A stretch of 64,000 bases of DNA. Source: Azophilus sp965221465 (lineage in GTDB: Bacteria; Pseudomonadota; Gammaproteobacteria; Pseudomonadales; Azotimanducaceae). The notes under the pieces are model-generated. The model saw only the letters and a program-made list of their open reading frames with translations. It searched no databases and was not told the origin of the DNA. This document shows positions 44,672 through 53,695 of this stretch, piece after piece. The translations under genes and the position numbers were made by a program. The stretch is from NCBI GenBank assembly GCA_965221465.1, contig OZ244892.1, positions 4,340,001 through 4,404,000 of the forward strand. The letters run 5' to 3'. Position 1 is the first letter of the stretch, and each line of letters begins with the position of its first letter.

Positions 44672-45262
44672 ATGACCGGTCTCGACGGTGAAGGTGACCT
44701 CAAGGAGGCCGCCAGACAGTTCAACATGCTCGAGAGAACGCTTTTCGAGCACCGCACGCTGACCCTCTTTGGCGAGATCACCAAGGATGTGGCCCAGCGC
44801 ACGGCGGAGCGCCTGCTCAGCCTGTCCTTCGAATCCGACGACCCCATCACCATGTTCATCGGTTCCCCGGGCGGCCACGTTGAGTCCGGGGACACCATCT
44901 TCGACATGATCGGCTACATCAAACCCACGGTCCGGGTGGTGGGCACCGGCTGGGTGGGCAGCATTGCGACCCACATCTATCTCGCGCCGGAGCGGGAACA
45001 CCGGTTCTGCCTGCCGAACACCCGTTTTCTCATCCATCAGCCGGCGGGCGGTTTCGGCGGCGATGCGACGGACATCGAGATTCATGCGCGGGAGATCGTC
45101 AAGACCCGCGAGCGCATCAACCGCATCATCGCCGAACGCACCGGGCAACCGCTCGAACGGGTTGCCGAAGACACCGACCGCGATCACTGGATGAGCGCCG
45201 AGGAATCCCTGGAATACGGGCTGGTGGGCAAGATCGTGGCCAGCGCGGAGGAAATCGGCTAA
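44672..45262 (+). CDS. ClpP-like serine protease subunit
   Basis: 196 residues. The catalytic triad can be placed: Ser97 in GTGWVGSIATHIYLA, His122 in RFLIHQPAGG, Asp134 in GDATDIEIHARE. The residue context around the serine (WVGSI) differs from the usual AASM of housekeeping ClpP. The N-terminus also differs. It is probably a paralogue forming or joining a ClpP ring. No clpX lies beside it; the neighbours are lipid-type MaoC genes, so its setting is odd. Confidence 0.85.
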   Translation: MTGLDGEGDLKEAARQFNMLERTLFEHRTLTLFGEITKDVAQRTAERLLSLSFESDDPITMFIGSPGGHVESGDTIFDMIGYIKPTVRVVGTGWVGSIATHIYLAPEREHRFCLPNTRFLIHQPAGGFGGDATDIEIHAREIVKTRERINRIIAERTGQPLERVAEDTDRDHWMSAEESLEYGLVGKIVASAEEIG

Positions 45263-45316
45263 GCGGCCCCTGCTCGGCGCTGCCTTCCGCTTTCGACCAG
45301 ATCGAGAGGGTCGTGT

Positions 45317-45337
45317 GGCCGGCGCTGAAAGCCGGCC
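45317..45337. terminator. Bidirectional hairpin between convergent genes
   Basis: A perfect GGCCGGC/GCCGGCC stem with a 7-base loop lies between the ClpP-like and acyl-CoA ligase stops. A weak C/T tail follows. Confidence 0.4.
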
Positions 45338-45345
45338 CTCCCGAG

Positions 45346-46920
45346 TCAGACGATTCTCGACCCTGACTTGCCCCAGTACTTGTCCTTGAGCAGCCGCTTG
45401 TAGAGCTTGCCCGTTGGAAGCCTGGGCAATTCGTCGATGAAGTCGATGCTCTTCGGGCACTTGTAGTGGGCGATGCGGTCGCGGGTGTAGGCGAGCAATT
45501 CGGCTTCCAGGTCGTCGCTGCCGGAGACGCCGTCTGCGAGTTGCACGACGGCCTTGACGGCTTCGCCCATTTCCTCGTCGGGCACCCCGATCACCGCGAC
45601 ATCGAGGATCTTGTCGTGCATGATCATGGCGTCCTCGATCTCCTGGGGATAGATGTTCACACCACCGCTGATGATCATGAAGGTGGCCCGGTCGGTGAGG
45701 TACAGGTAACCGTCCTCGTCCACGTAGCCGACATCGCCGAGTGCCGTCCAGGTCGGGTGCTCGGGGTGCTGGGCAGAGCGGGTCTTTGCCGAGTCCTTGT
45801 GGTATTCGAACGGCAACGCCGGCATCTCGAAGTAGACGATTCCCGCTTCTCCGATGGGCAGTTCCCGGCCGTCTTCGTCGCAGATGTGGATGACACCCAC
45901 CAGCGACTTGCCGACGGTTCCCGGGCGCTCGAGCCACTCCTCGGGGCCTGCGTGGGTGAAGCCGTTGAACTCGGTGCCGGCGTAGTACTCGTACAGAATC
46001 GGCCCCCACCAGTCGAACATCTGACGCTTCACGGCCTCCGGGCAGGGTGCGGCGGCATGAATCGCCACCTTGTGTGAGGAGAGGTCGAACCCGAGGCGTT
46101 CCTCATCGGGCAGCTTCAGCATGCGGCTGAACATGGTCGGCACCCACTGACTGTGGGTGACATGATGCTCCTCGATGGCTCGGAGTGCTCCGACGGCATC
46201 GAAGCGGGGCATCATTACCACGGTGCCTCCCATGGTCTGCACCGCAATGCAGAAGGATGCCGGAGCGGAGTGATACAGGGGTGCGGGCGACAGATACACG
46301 GTCGACTCATCGATGCCCCACAGCATCTTCTGTACCGCCACCAGGGGCCCGGCATCGTCGTGTATGGGCTGGTCAGGCAGAGGACGCAGGATCCCCTTGG
46401 GCCGGCCGGTCGTCCCGGAACTGTAGAGCATGAAGGTGCCCGCCGGTTCTTCGGCAAGGTTGGTTGCGGGATATGCCGCCGTCGCTGTCTCGTACGATTC
46501 GTAGCCGTCGACGATGCCGTCGACGAGCAGCCGCGTATGGCAGCCGGGCGCGAGCGGAGGAATATCCGCGGCAACGCTGCCGAGGTGAGCGGATGCGATG
46601 AGGGCCTGCGCCTCGCAGTTGTCGACGATATAACCCGCCTCCTCGGCGGTGAGATAGCGATTGACCGTGGTGATGTAGAGACCGGAACGGAACGCCGCCC
46701 AGACGACCTCGAAGAAACGGAGGTTGTTCTCCATGAAGATGGCGATGTGATCGCCCCGGCGCAGGCCACGATCCCACAGCAACTGGGCAAGCCGGTTGGA
46801 ACGTTCGTTCAGTTCGCCGTGCGTGACGGCCTCGCCGGTCACGGCGTCGATCGCGGCCGGCTTGTCCGGAAACTCGATGCCCCACTTTCCCGGATACATG
46901 TCGCCCCCCGTAATTTCCAA
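45346..46920 (-). CDS. AMP-dependent acyl-CoA synthetase/ligase
   Basis: 524 residues. The P-loop AMP motif is LYSSGTTGRPKGILR (about residue 165). Later motifs are YEYYAGTEFNGFT, GDVGYVDEDGYLYLTDR and the C-terminal PTGKLYKRLLKDK with the catalytic Lys. It activates a carboxylic acid to acyl-CoA through an acyl-AMP. The sequence type is common near acyl-CoA dehydrogenases in steroid- and fatty-acid-degrading proteobacteria; the acid is unknown. Confidence 0.92.
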   Translation of the reverse strand: MEITGGDMYPGKWGIEFPDKPAAIDAVTGEAVTHGELNERSNRLAQLLWDRGLRRGDHIAIFMENNLRFFEVVWAAFRSGLYITTVNRYLTAEEAGYIVDNCEAQALIASAHLGSVAADIPPLAPGCHTRLLVDGIVDGYESYETATAAYPATNLAEEPAGTFMLYSSGTTGRPKGILRPLPDQPIHDDAGPLVAVQKMLWGIDESTVYLSPAPLYHSAPASFCIAVQTMGGTVVMMPRFDAVGALRAIEEHHVTHSQWVPTMFSRMLKLPDEERLGFDLSSHKVAIHAAAPCPEAVKRQMFDWWGPILYEYYAGTEFNGFTHAGPEEWLERPGTVGKSLVGVIHICDEDGRELPIGEAGIVYFEMPALPFEYHKDSAKTRSAQHPEHPTWTALGDVGYVDEDGYLYLTDRATFMIISGGVNIYPQEIEDAMIMHDKILDVAVIGVPDEEMGEAVKAVVQLADGVSGSDDLEAELLAYTRDRIAHYKCPKSIDFIDELPRLPTGKLYKRLLKDKYWGKSGSRIV

Positions 46921-47062
46921 AAGGCCGCATGGTGGCAGATGCGGCGAGCTTTGGAAACTTGCATGGCGCTTTTGCTGCTGCGACCAAACGTCGACGCCCT
47001 GGCGACGGAAGTCGGTGAGCGATGCAAGGTAAACTCGTGCTGAACGATCAGGGAAGATTCAC

Positions 47063-48061
47063 ATGGACAAGGAGCAATGGCTGGCCCAGGTTCAGGAGCC
47101 GATCATCGATCCGGAGCGCCCGATCTGCGACCCCCATCATCACTTGTGGGACAACGCGCGCAGCCGGTACCTGCTCGACGAGCTTCTGGCCGATACGGAT
47201 ACCGGGCATAACGTGGTCAGTACCGTGTTCGTCGAGTGCGCGGCCATGTACCGTGCGGCCGGGCCGGAGGCCTTCAGGCCCGTGGGTGAGACCGAGTTCG
47301 TCAACGGCGTCGCGGCCATGTCGGCGAGCGGCGGTTTCGGGGACATGCGTGCCTGTTCGGGCATCGTCGGCTTTGCGGACCTGACGCTCGGCGCACAGGT
47401 GGGCGAGGTGCTCGATGCCCACATGGCGGCCAGCCCCCGGTTTCGCGGCATCCGCCACGCCTCAGCGTGGGATGCCAGCCCGGACGTGCGCAATTCGCAC
47501 ACGGATCCTCCCGAACACCTGCTGCTCGATCCCGTTTTTCGGGAGGGCTTTGCGGAACTCGGGCGGCGCGGCCTGTCCTTCGATGCCTGGCTCTATCACG
47601 CACAGATACCGGATCTGACCGATCTTGCCCGGGCCTTTCCCGACACCGCCATCGTCTTCGACCACTTCGGTGGACCGCTCGGCATCGGGCCGTACGAGGG
47701 CAAGCGCGAGGAGATTTTTTCGCGGTGGCGCTCGGACGTCGAGGAATTGGCCCGGTGCGAGAACGTCTACGCGAAGCTGGGCGGCATCGTCATGCCGATC
47801 AACGGGTTCGGCTTCCACAAACGGAGCGTGCCGGCCAACTCGGACGAACTGGTCGCCGCGACCGGTCGCTATTTCCGCCATGCCATCGACTGCTTCGGAA
47901 CGGCGCGCTCCATGTTCGAGAGCAATTTCCCGGTGGACAAGGCGAGTTGCTCCTATCCGGTACTCTGGAATGCCTTCAAGAAGCTGACGATCGATTGCTC
48001 CGAAGACGAGAAGAACCGGCTCTTTCACGACACGGCGGTGGCTGCCTATCGGCTGAATTGA
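47063..48061 (+). CDS. Amidohydrolase family (amidohydrolase 2) protein
   Basis: 332 residues. A metal-binding DPHHHLWDN motif lies at about residue 23. The TIM-barrel strands include FRGIRHASAWD, FDAWLYHAQIPDL, VFDHFGGPLG and MFESNFPVDK. These match the group with predicted metal-dependent TIM-barrel hydrolases and lactonases. The substrate is unknown. Its start is about 140 bases from the divergent acyl-CoA ligase. Confidence 0.88.
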   Translation: MDKEQWLAQVQEPIIDPERPICDPHHHLWDNARSRYLLDELLADTDTGHNVVSTVFVECAAMYRAAGPEAFRPVGETEFVNGVAAMSASGGFGDMRACSGIVGFADLTLGAQVGEVLDAHMAASPRFRGIRHASAWDASPDVRNSHTDPPEHLLLDPVFREGFAELGRRGLSFDAWLYHAQIPDLTDLARAFPDTAIVFDHFGGPLGIGPYEGKREEIFSRWRSDVEELARCENVYAKLGGIVMPINGFGFHKRSVPANSDELVAATGRYFRHAIDCFGTARSMFESNFPVDKASCSYPVLWNAFKKLTIDCSEDEKNRLFHDTAVAAYRLN

Positions 48062-48111
48062 ATCGGTTGGCCCGCATCCGGCAGCAGGATTTCATTCGTG
48101 AACGGCGCGGG

Positions 48112-50397
48112 TCAGCGATCCGGGTAGAGAATCTCCGACTTGTACCCGGCCGCTTCCATGGCGGCGGCGACCCGTTGCTGCTCGCCGGGGCAGAGCGCAA
48201 TCATCGAACCCCCGCCGCCGCCACCGGTCAGCTTTGCGCCCAGCGCACCGTTACGGCGTGCGATGTGGACGAGTTCCTCGAGTTCGGGTGTCGAGACCTG
48301 CAGGGCGTTCAGGTAACCCTGGCACAGGTTCATGAGTTGGCCGAGTTCGTCGAACCGGGCCGCTTCGACGGCCTCGACACCCGCATCGGCAAGCTGGGCC
48401 ATCTGATCGAAGACCGCCTCGATTCGTGCCGGGTGCTTCTGCCGCGCTTCCCGGACTCGGGCAACGGTGCGCGCCGTCAGGCTTTCCCGGCCGGTCAGGC
48501 CGAGAACCAGGGGTACCGGTTGCGGCAGTCTCAGGTCGCGGAATTCCGGCTCGGCGCCTTTCCTGAATACCAGCGGTCTGCCGTGGGTTGCCACGGTATT
48601 GTCGATGCCCGATGGTGTGCCGTGGGCCTTTTTCTCGCTTTCGAATGCCAGCCGGTTTATCGAGTCGTCGTCAAGGTCGAGCCGGAATTCGTGGCTCAGG
48701 GCTCTGAGGACAGCTACCGCCAGGGCCGCTGAACCACCGAGACCCATGCCCCGGGGCAGGTGTGGCATGAGTTCGATGGTCATGTCGATGCCGGTCAACT
48801 CCAACTCTTGCAGCATCGTGTTGACGGCGCCGGTGACGCCCTGGGTGACACCGGGCTTCACCTGCTGTTCCAGCCCCCAGCGCGGGATGAGCACATGCAC
48901 GCCATCGCCGCCCTTGCGCGCCACCGCCTCCACTCCCAGGGGAATGGGCAAGGCAATGGCCGGCCTGCCGTAAACCACTGCGTGTTCGCCGAGCAGAATG
49001 ACCTTGCCGCATGCCGAACTGCGCTCGGCCTGTTCCGGTGTCGTCACCTTGCGCGTCAGGTCCTGAGCGATTTCCCTGGCTTTCCAGACCTTGATTTCGC
49101 CGGACTCGATGAGCCCTTCCACCACATGTTCGAATACTGCCTCGGGCACGCCGGCAGACGTGGCGACGTTGCGGGCGTGCAGCGTCATGTGGCCTTTCTG
49201 TATCCCGTCCGTGGCGAGAGCTCGGAGCGCGGCCAGGTTCTGAGCCAGGCCGACCGCGGCCAGGATGCCGGCCAGTTCCCCGGCGGAGGGCGAGCCGAGC
49301 AGGCGAAGATTGATGCGGGCGCCCGGATTGGCATCCACGGAGCCGCCGATGGTGCCGACTTTCACCGGTATTTCGATCTCGCCCACCAGGTCGCCGTCGG
49401 CGTTCGAGTACCAGCGGGACAAGGCTCGGTAGCGGCCGCTGCGCGCAGCGTAGGCGTGAGCGGCGGACTCGATGGCCCGCCAGTCGTTGCCGGTGGCGAT
49501 GGCCACGGCATCGACGCCATTCATGATGCCCTTGTTGTGGGTCGTCGCCCGGTAGGGGTCGACCTGGGCCAGATCGCTCGCCAGCACGATGCCGTCGCGC
49601 ACTTCCTCGCCGCTGTATCCCCTGCCTTCCAGATTCTTGACAGGTATCCGTACGCTTGCGGTCGCGACCGACCGGTCGGTGAGGTTGGACAGGATGCGCA
49701 GAAAGACCTTGCCGCCGGTAATGGTTTCCACCAGGGCGGCAATGCCCTCGCACATGGTGTTGATCAGGTTGGCGCCCATGGCTTCCCGGGTATCCACCAG
49801 CAGGTGCAGCACGACCATGTGCTCGCCCCGGGAACTCGAATGCACGTGCACCTCGATGTCGCGGGCGCCGCCGCCCCTGGCCACCATGTTCGGGTGCAGG
49901 CTGTTGGCCAGTGCCAGGATTTCCGCCTTGCGCGCCAGCAGTTGCGTCTTGGCCTGCGCCGGGTCGGTCATGCCGACCGCCTGGACCTGACCGATCAGGA
50001 TCGGCTCCGGGTTCGACGCCGTGATACCGCCGCTCAGGCGGGTGAGCCTTCCTATCCCGGAGAGCCCGGCAACGATGGAAGCCTCTTCCACCACCAGAGG
50101 CACCACGTAGTCGCGTCCGTTTACGAGAAAGTTGAGGGCTATGCCCATGGGCAGGCCAAAGACCCCGACGACATTCTCGATCATCTTGTCGGCAGTGGGC
50201 AGGCGCAGGGTGTGCCCGGTACCGGCAAGCAGGCTCGTGTCTTCGTCGTTCAACAGCCCCCGTTCATGCAGCGCATCGATGCGTTGCCCGATGGACATGC
50301 GAAAGAAATTGGGGATGCGGGAACTGATTTCGGCGCGCTGCTTACCGCTCGACGGCTCCCGCGGTTGCGGCGGAGGGGTGTTCGACTTGGACGCCAT
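48112..50397 (-). CDS. mvaA: Fused HMG-CoA reductase (class II) - mevalonate kinase
   Basis: 761 residues from the ATG at 50397. Residues about 25-450 match class II (degradative-type) HMG-CoA reductase: ENVVGVFGLPMGIALNFLVNG, Glu104/105 in VVEEASIVA, Lys289 in THNKGIMNG, Asp304 in GNDWRA and His407 in TLHARN. Residues about 459-761 are a GHMP-type mevalonate kinase: CGKVILLGEHAVVYGRPA, LPRGMGLGGSAALAVA and KLTGGGGGGSM. One chain would make mevalonate and phosphorylate it. The start overlaps the end of the kinase gene before it by 56 bases, and it is the last gene of the mevalonate operon. Confidence 0.93.
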   Translation of the reverse strand: MASKSNTPPPQPREPSSGKQRAEISSRIPNFFRMSIGQRIDALHERGLLNDEDTSLLAGTGHTLRLPTADKMIENVVGVFGLPMGIALNFLVNGRDYVVPLVVEEASIVAGLSGIGRLTRLSGGITASNPEPILIGQVQAVGMTDPAQAKTQLLARKAEILALANSLHPNMVARGGGARDIEVHVHSSSRGEHMVVLHLLVDTREAMGANLINTMCEGIAALVETITGGKVFLRILSNLTDRSVATASVRIPVKNLEGRGYSGEEVRDGIVLASDLAQVDPYRATTHNKGIMNGVDAVAIATGNDWRAIESAAHAYAARSGRYRALSRWYSNADGDLVGEIEIPVKVGTIGGSVDANPGARINLRLLGSPSAGELAGILAAVGLAQNLAALRALATDGIQKGHMTLHARNVATSAGVPEAVFEHVVEGLIESGEIKVWKAREIAQDLTRKVTTPEQAERSSACGKVILLGEHAVVYGRPAIALPIPLGVEAVARKGGDGVHVLIPRWGLEQQVKPGVTQGVTGAVNTMLQELELTGIDMTIELMPHLPRGMGLGGSAALAVAVLRALSHEFRLDLDDDSINRLAFESEKKAHGTPSGIDNTVATHGRPLVFRKGAEPEFRDLRLPQPVPLVLGLTGRESLTARTVARVREARQKHPARIEAVFDQMAQLADAGVEAVEAARFDELGQLMNLCQGYLNALQVSTPELEELVHIARRNGALGAKLTGGGGGGSMIALCPGEQQRVAAAMEAAGYKSEILYPDR

Positions 50398-51310
50398 GGG
50401 CAGCGGTCTCCAGGTTGAGAATCTTGAATCCAAGCGCCTCTGCAGCGGCCGCAAACCGGGGCACCGGTTCCGGGGAGTCGGCAATGGCGACACCAATGTC
50501 TCCACCGCCGGCCCCGCAAGGCTTGTAAACCAGGCCGGAGCCCTTCGCGAGGCGTTCGGCCGCCAGATGCGGTGCGGAGTAAACCCCCAATCCGGCGGCA
50601 TTGTCCAGCGTTTTCAGGGCAGCGGTGTAGGCGTCGAGCGCCTCGGCGGACGGGTCGTCGAACAACTCCGCCGAGCAATTCGCAAGGGCATGCAATGCGG
50701 CAAGGTTGCCGCGTTCGAGGTAGTCGCGGAACAGCTGGAGTTTCCGGTGCGTCCGTGCCGGTTCGCCGACCCAGACAAAGCAACGATGGATCAGTGGGTC
50801 GCGGCAGGGTTGCGCCTTGCCGTCGGCAAAGCGAAGGCAGCCGCCGAAGAAACTGGCGGCGATGTCGATGCCGCTGCCGTGCCCGTCCTGCAGCCGCCGA
50901 TGCGCGGCCAGGGCCTGGGCGTGGTCGGGCGGGTCGCCCCTCTGCGCGGCGATGGCGGCTTGTACGGCGACGCATAGCGCAGCGCTGGAACCGAGCCCCA
51001 GCTTGACCCCGGAATCGAAGAAATCGTCGCTGCGCAGGGTCACGGTAACGGGCGCTGCGGCTGCCTGCGGAAACCCCTGCAATACCTGCCAGGGAAGAAT
51101 GGCCGCGGCGTCCTTTGGCAGAGTTTCGGGCAGACGCTCGAAGGCCACGCCGGCGGCTTCGAATCCGGTGGATGCAATTCGCCACGAACGGCTGGTTTCG
51201 ACCGAGCAGCCGGCGAATCGATCGATGGCCAGTACAGCGGCGGGTGCGCCCTCGAGCACCGCATATTCTCCCCAAAGAACCACCTTGCCGGGCGCGCTCG
51301 CGGTAATCAT
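50342..51310 (-). CDS. Phosphomevalonate kinase (GHMP family)
   Basis: 322 residues from the ATG at 51310; the longer frame lies in mvaD. N-terminal ASAPGKVVLWGEYAVLEG, the nucleotide motif GVKLGLGSSAALCVA (about 101-115) and GHGSGIDIAASFFGG are GHMP kinase features, with the C-terminal PCGAGGGDIGVA loop. Together with the reductase-kinase fusion and the decarboxylase, its best role is phosphomevalonate kinase. Start and previous stop overlap as ATGA. Confidence 0.88.
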   Translation of the reverse strand: MITASAPGKVVLWGEYAVLEGAPAAVLAIDRFAGCSVETSRSWRIASTGFEAAGVAFERLPETLPKDAAAILPWQVLQGFPQAAAAPVTVTLRSDDFFDSGVKLGLGSSAALCVAVQAAIAAQRGDPPDHAQALAAHRRLQDGHGSGIDIAASFFGGCLRFADGKAQPCRDPLIHRCFVWVGEPARTHRKLQLFRDYLERGNLAALHALANCSAELFDDPSAEALDAYTAALKTLDNAAGLGVYSAPHLAAERLAKGSGLVYKPCGAGGGDIGVAIADSPEPVPRFAAAAEALGFKILNLETAAHGVQVEHPSAATAGAVER

Positions 51311-52257
51311 CCGTCGATCACCCGGGCGCCATCTCCGAGGCCCGTCGTCACGGTTTCGCGAACCCCCGGCAGCGTGCGCAAAAGATCCTGCACCGCTTGG
51401 GCGTCCGGAGCTTCGCACACGGCCTTCACCTGGGGCCCCGCGTCCACGGTGAAGAAGACGTTGCAGCCGGATTCGCGCAGGTCGCGCAGTGCCCGGATGC
51501 AGTTCATGGTGCCGGCATTCCAGTAAAGCAGTGCCGGGTCGCCGCTCAGCATGAGCCCGTGCATCCTGAGGCAGCTCGCTTCGGACAACTCCGCAAGGCG
51601 CCTGAAGTCGCGGCGGAGCACCGTATCGCGCATCGTCGGGAAGTCCCCGGCGGTGGCGGCGACCCAGGCATCGAAATAGGGCGACGAGCGCCGCGAAATG
51701 GCCATGCCTTCCCGGGACGAGACGGTTTTCGGGGTCGTCGACGTGATGGCGACGATCACCGCTAGCGGCCAGACATCCGCGCCCATCAGCTGCGACGCCT
51801 GCCAGTGGGGCCCGGTCAGCGTGACGAAGCCGCCGTACATGGAGCGGGCCGCTGAGGCGGAACCGCGCCGCGCCAGTGCCGACCGCTCACCGATTGAGAG
51901 GCCAAGGCCGCAATGCGCATCGACCGCGGTGGCCAACGCCGCGAAACCCGATGCCGACGAAGCCAGCCCCGCGGCAGTGGGGAAACTGTTGCGTGTGTCG
52001 ATGGCAAGTGGGGGAATGTCGTGGTCGCGCCGCCAGTCGGCGAGCGTGGCGCCGATTCTTGCGTCCGCGACGGCGGCGCCGTTCAGCGAGAACGAGTCGG
52101 TCCGGGCGTCCTGCACCCGTGTCGTGGTGCAGAGCGTATCCAGCGTGATCGACAACGAGGGCGCTGCCGGAAGGTTCCCGGGTGCATCCTGTTTGCCCCA
52201 ATATTTCAAGAGCGCGATGTTGGGGTGGGCTCGGGCGGTGGTGGAATGGGCGGGCAT
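51307..52257 (-). CDS. mvaD: Diphosphomevalonate decarboxylase
   Basis: 316 residues. The substrate-binding KYWGK motif is at about 18-22 and PSLSITLD follows. The GHMP loop is NSFPTAAGLASSASGFAAL (about 90-107). The segment with the catalytic Asp is FFTVDAGPQVK. It converts diphosphomevalonate to isopentenyl diphosphate with ATP. First gene of the operon; the next start overlaps its stop by four bases. HMG-CoA synthase and IPP isomerase are not in the window. Confidence 0.94.
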   Translation of the reverse strand: MPAHSTTARAHPNIALLKYWGKQDAPGNLPAAPSLSITLDTLCTTTRVQDARTDSFSLNGAAVADARIGATLADWRRDHDIPPLAIDTRNSFPTAAGLASSASGFAALATAVDAHCGLGLSIGERSALARRGSASAARSMYGGFVTLTGPHWQASQLMGADVWPLAVIVAITSTTPKTVSSREGMAISRRSSPYFDAWVAATAGDFPTMRDTVLRRDFRRLAELSEASCLRMHGLMLSGDPALLYWNAGTMNCIRALRDLRESGCNVFFTVDAGPQVKAVCEAPDAQAVQDLLRTLPGVRETVTTGLGDGARVIDG

Positions 52258-52754
52258 GTCAGAACCTTTGTTTCCCGGCGCATGATACTGCGCTCGTGGA
52301 CTGGGCGACGGCCCTACTTCAGGCGCTTGCGGCGGGGGCTGTACGCCATCGGGAAGGTTACCGACATCCGCCTCGCGCTGGAAAGGGCCTTGGCAATACA
52401 GAATTCGACGTTGCTGAGACTGGTTCAGCCCATGCGGTCGCGCCGGCTTAGGCCCGGTCGACGATTCACGCAGTCGTTGTCGAGCAGGAAGGGCGCTATA
52501 CCGCCGAGTGCCTGGAAGTAGCCGTCGTCACGCAGGGCAATTCCCTCGACGAGACGGTGGGCAATGCTGAATGATCCGTCGGAATCCGCGGAAGCGCCGA
52601 GCTGCGTGCGCGAGCGTAAGGCATCGGGCAGACGCGGACGATCGCGCACGCATGCTCGGGATCGGCCATGAGGCCTGAATGGCGGCCGTTTGTTGACACG
52701 CATTCGGGCGCGCGGCAGGGTGCGCGAGGTTTTCCGGTCAGGCGATTGCGAGGC
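52258..52754. other. 500-base region between mevalonate operon and TPR gene
   Basis: It holds the promoters of two divergent transcription units. On the minus strand, about 52425-52680 reads as an open frame with protein-like composition (SFSIAHRLVEGIALRDDGYF, then FQALGGIAPFLLDND), ending at a stop at 52425. It has no recognisable start or family, and could be a gene remnant. Confidence 0.35.
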
Positions 52755-53492
52755 ATGTGGATCCGGTCTTCGTTGTTGGCGCCGTTGTTTGCGGCAGCTC
52801 TCTCTGCGGCTTTCGACATTGACGCGAAAACCATCGAAGTGGCGCGCGCGGCGTTCGATGACGGCCGCTTCGTCGAGGCGGCGGAGATGGCCGAAGCGCT
52901 CGGCACATCGCAGGCCCTGACCCTGGCAAGTGCCGCGCTGACCCAGCACGGCTACCACATCGCCGAACGCGGCGAAGAACAGATGTACTACGAACGCGCC
53001 ATGGAACTCGGAGAGAGGGCGGTGGGCCTCGACCCCGACAACGCGGTGGGACACTTGCGCTGGGGACAGGCCATGGGACGCTACGCGAAGACGATCGGCG
53101 TGGTGAAGGCCTTCCGCCAGGGGTACGGCGGGCGCATCCGCGAAGCATTCGAAGCGGCGCTGGCCCTGGATCCGGACATGGCTGAAGCGCACATCAGCCT
53201 GGGCGTCTGGCACGTGGAAGGCATCAAGGAAGGGGGATTCATGGCCCGCATGGCGTTGGGGGCATCCAGAAAGACCGGCACGCACCACTACGAGCGGGGC
53301 CTGGAACTCGACCCGGAGTCGAAGACGGTGGTTTACGAGTACGCCCGTGGCCTGTCGATGCTCAACAAGCGCAAGAATCGAAGTCGGGCTCGAGAGGCGT
53401 ACACGCGGGCGCTCGAATTGCCGGCGCGAAATGCCGCCGACCGCCTGCTCGACCTGAAGACCGAGTCGAAGCTGGCGAAGCTCGGCGGTTGA
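52755..53492 (+). CDS. Secreted TPR-repeat protein
   Basis: 245 residues from ATG 52755, which gives a signal peptide (SSLLAPLFAAALSAAFDIDA). The rest is helical with TPR-like units: one around DDGRFVEAAEMAEALG, one at MELGERAVGLDPDNAVGHLRWGQ, one at ALALDPDMAEAHISLGVWHV and one at GLELDPESKTVVYEYARGLS. It is probably periplasmic and binds a protein partner. Function unknown. Confidence 0.78.
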   Translation: MWIRSSLLAPLFAAALSAAFDIDAKTIEVARAAFDDGRFVEAAEMAEALGTSQALTLASAALTQHGYHIAERGEEQMYYERAMELGERAVGLDPDNAVGHLRWGQAMGRYAKTIGVVKAFRQGYGGRIREAFEAALALDPDMAEAHISLGVWHVEGIKEGGFMARMALGASRKTGTHHYERGLELDPESKTVVYEYARGLSMLNKRKNRSRAREAYTRALELPARNAADRLLDLKTESKLAKLGG

Positions 53493-53565
53493 TGCTCCCC
53501 TGGGTTGCAGCAACCTTTCCGGAGAATCCCAGGCGCCGGTGCCGCGTGCCTCGAGTAGTTGGACC

Positions 53566-53630
53566 GCATCCGTCACCAGCTTTCGTCGCGAGTGCATCGG
53601 CGTCCGCAGCAGGAAGTTGGTGACGGATGC
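53566..53630 (+). repeat. Repeat family 2, complete copy with perfect terminal inverted repeats
   Basis: A 13-bp perfect inverted repeat GCATCCGTCACCA (53566-53578) and TGGTGACGGATGC (53618-53630) closes a 39-base core. Read on the minus strand it encodes a peptide containing HQLPAADADALATKAG. It lies between the TPR gene and the amidase gene. Confidence 0.75.
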
Positions 53631-53695
53631 CGGTCAGCCCCGAATTCGAATCCTGCGCTTGGCGCCGCGCTGTGCGCGGGCGGTACTCCCCGGCG

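Noticed and set aside
44863..44900. Signal-peptide peptidase SppA or a rhomboid instead of ClpP-like
   Set aside because: The spacing of Ser, His and Asp and the ATDIEIHARE block are those of ClpP.
48065..48115. GCCCGC/GCGGGT hairpin at the end of the mevalonate operon
   Set aside because: Seven paired bases around a loop of over 30 bases with no T-run; not convincing as a terminator.
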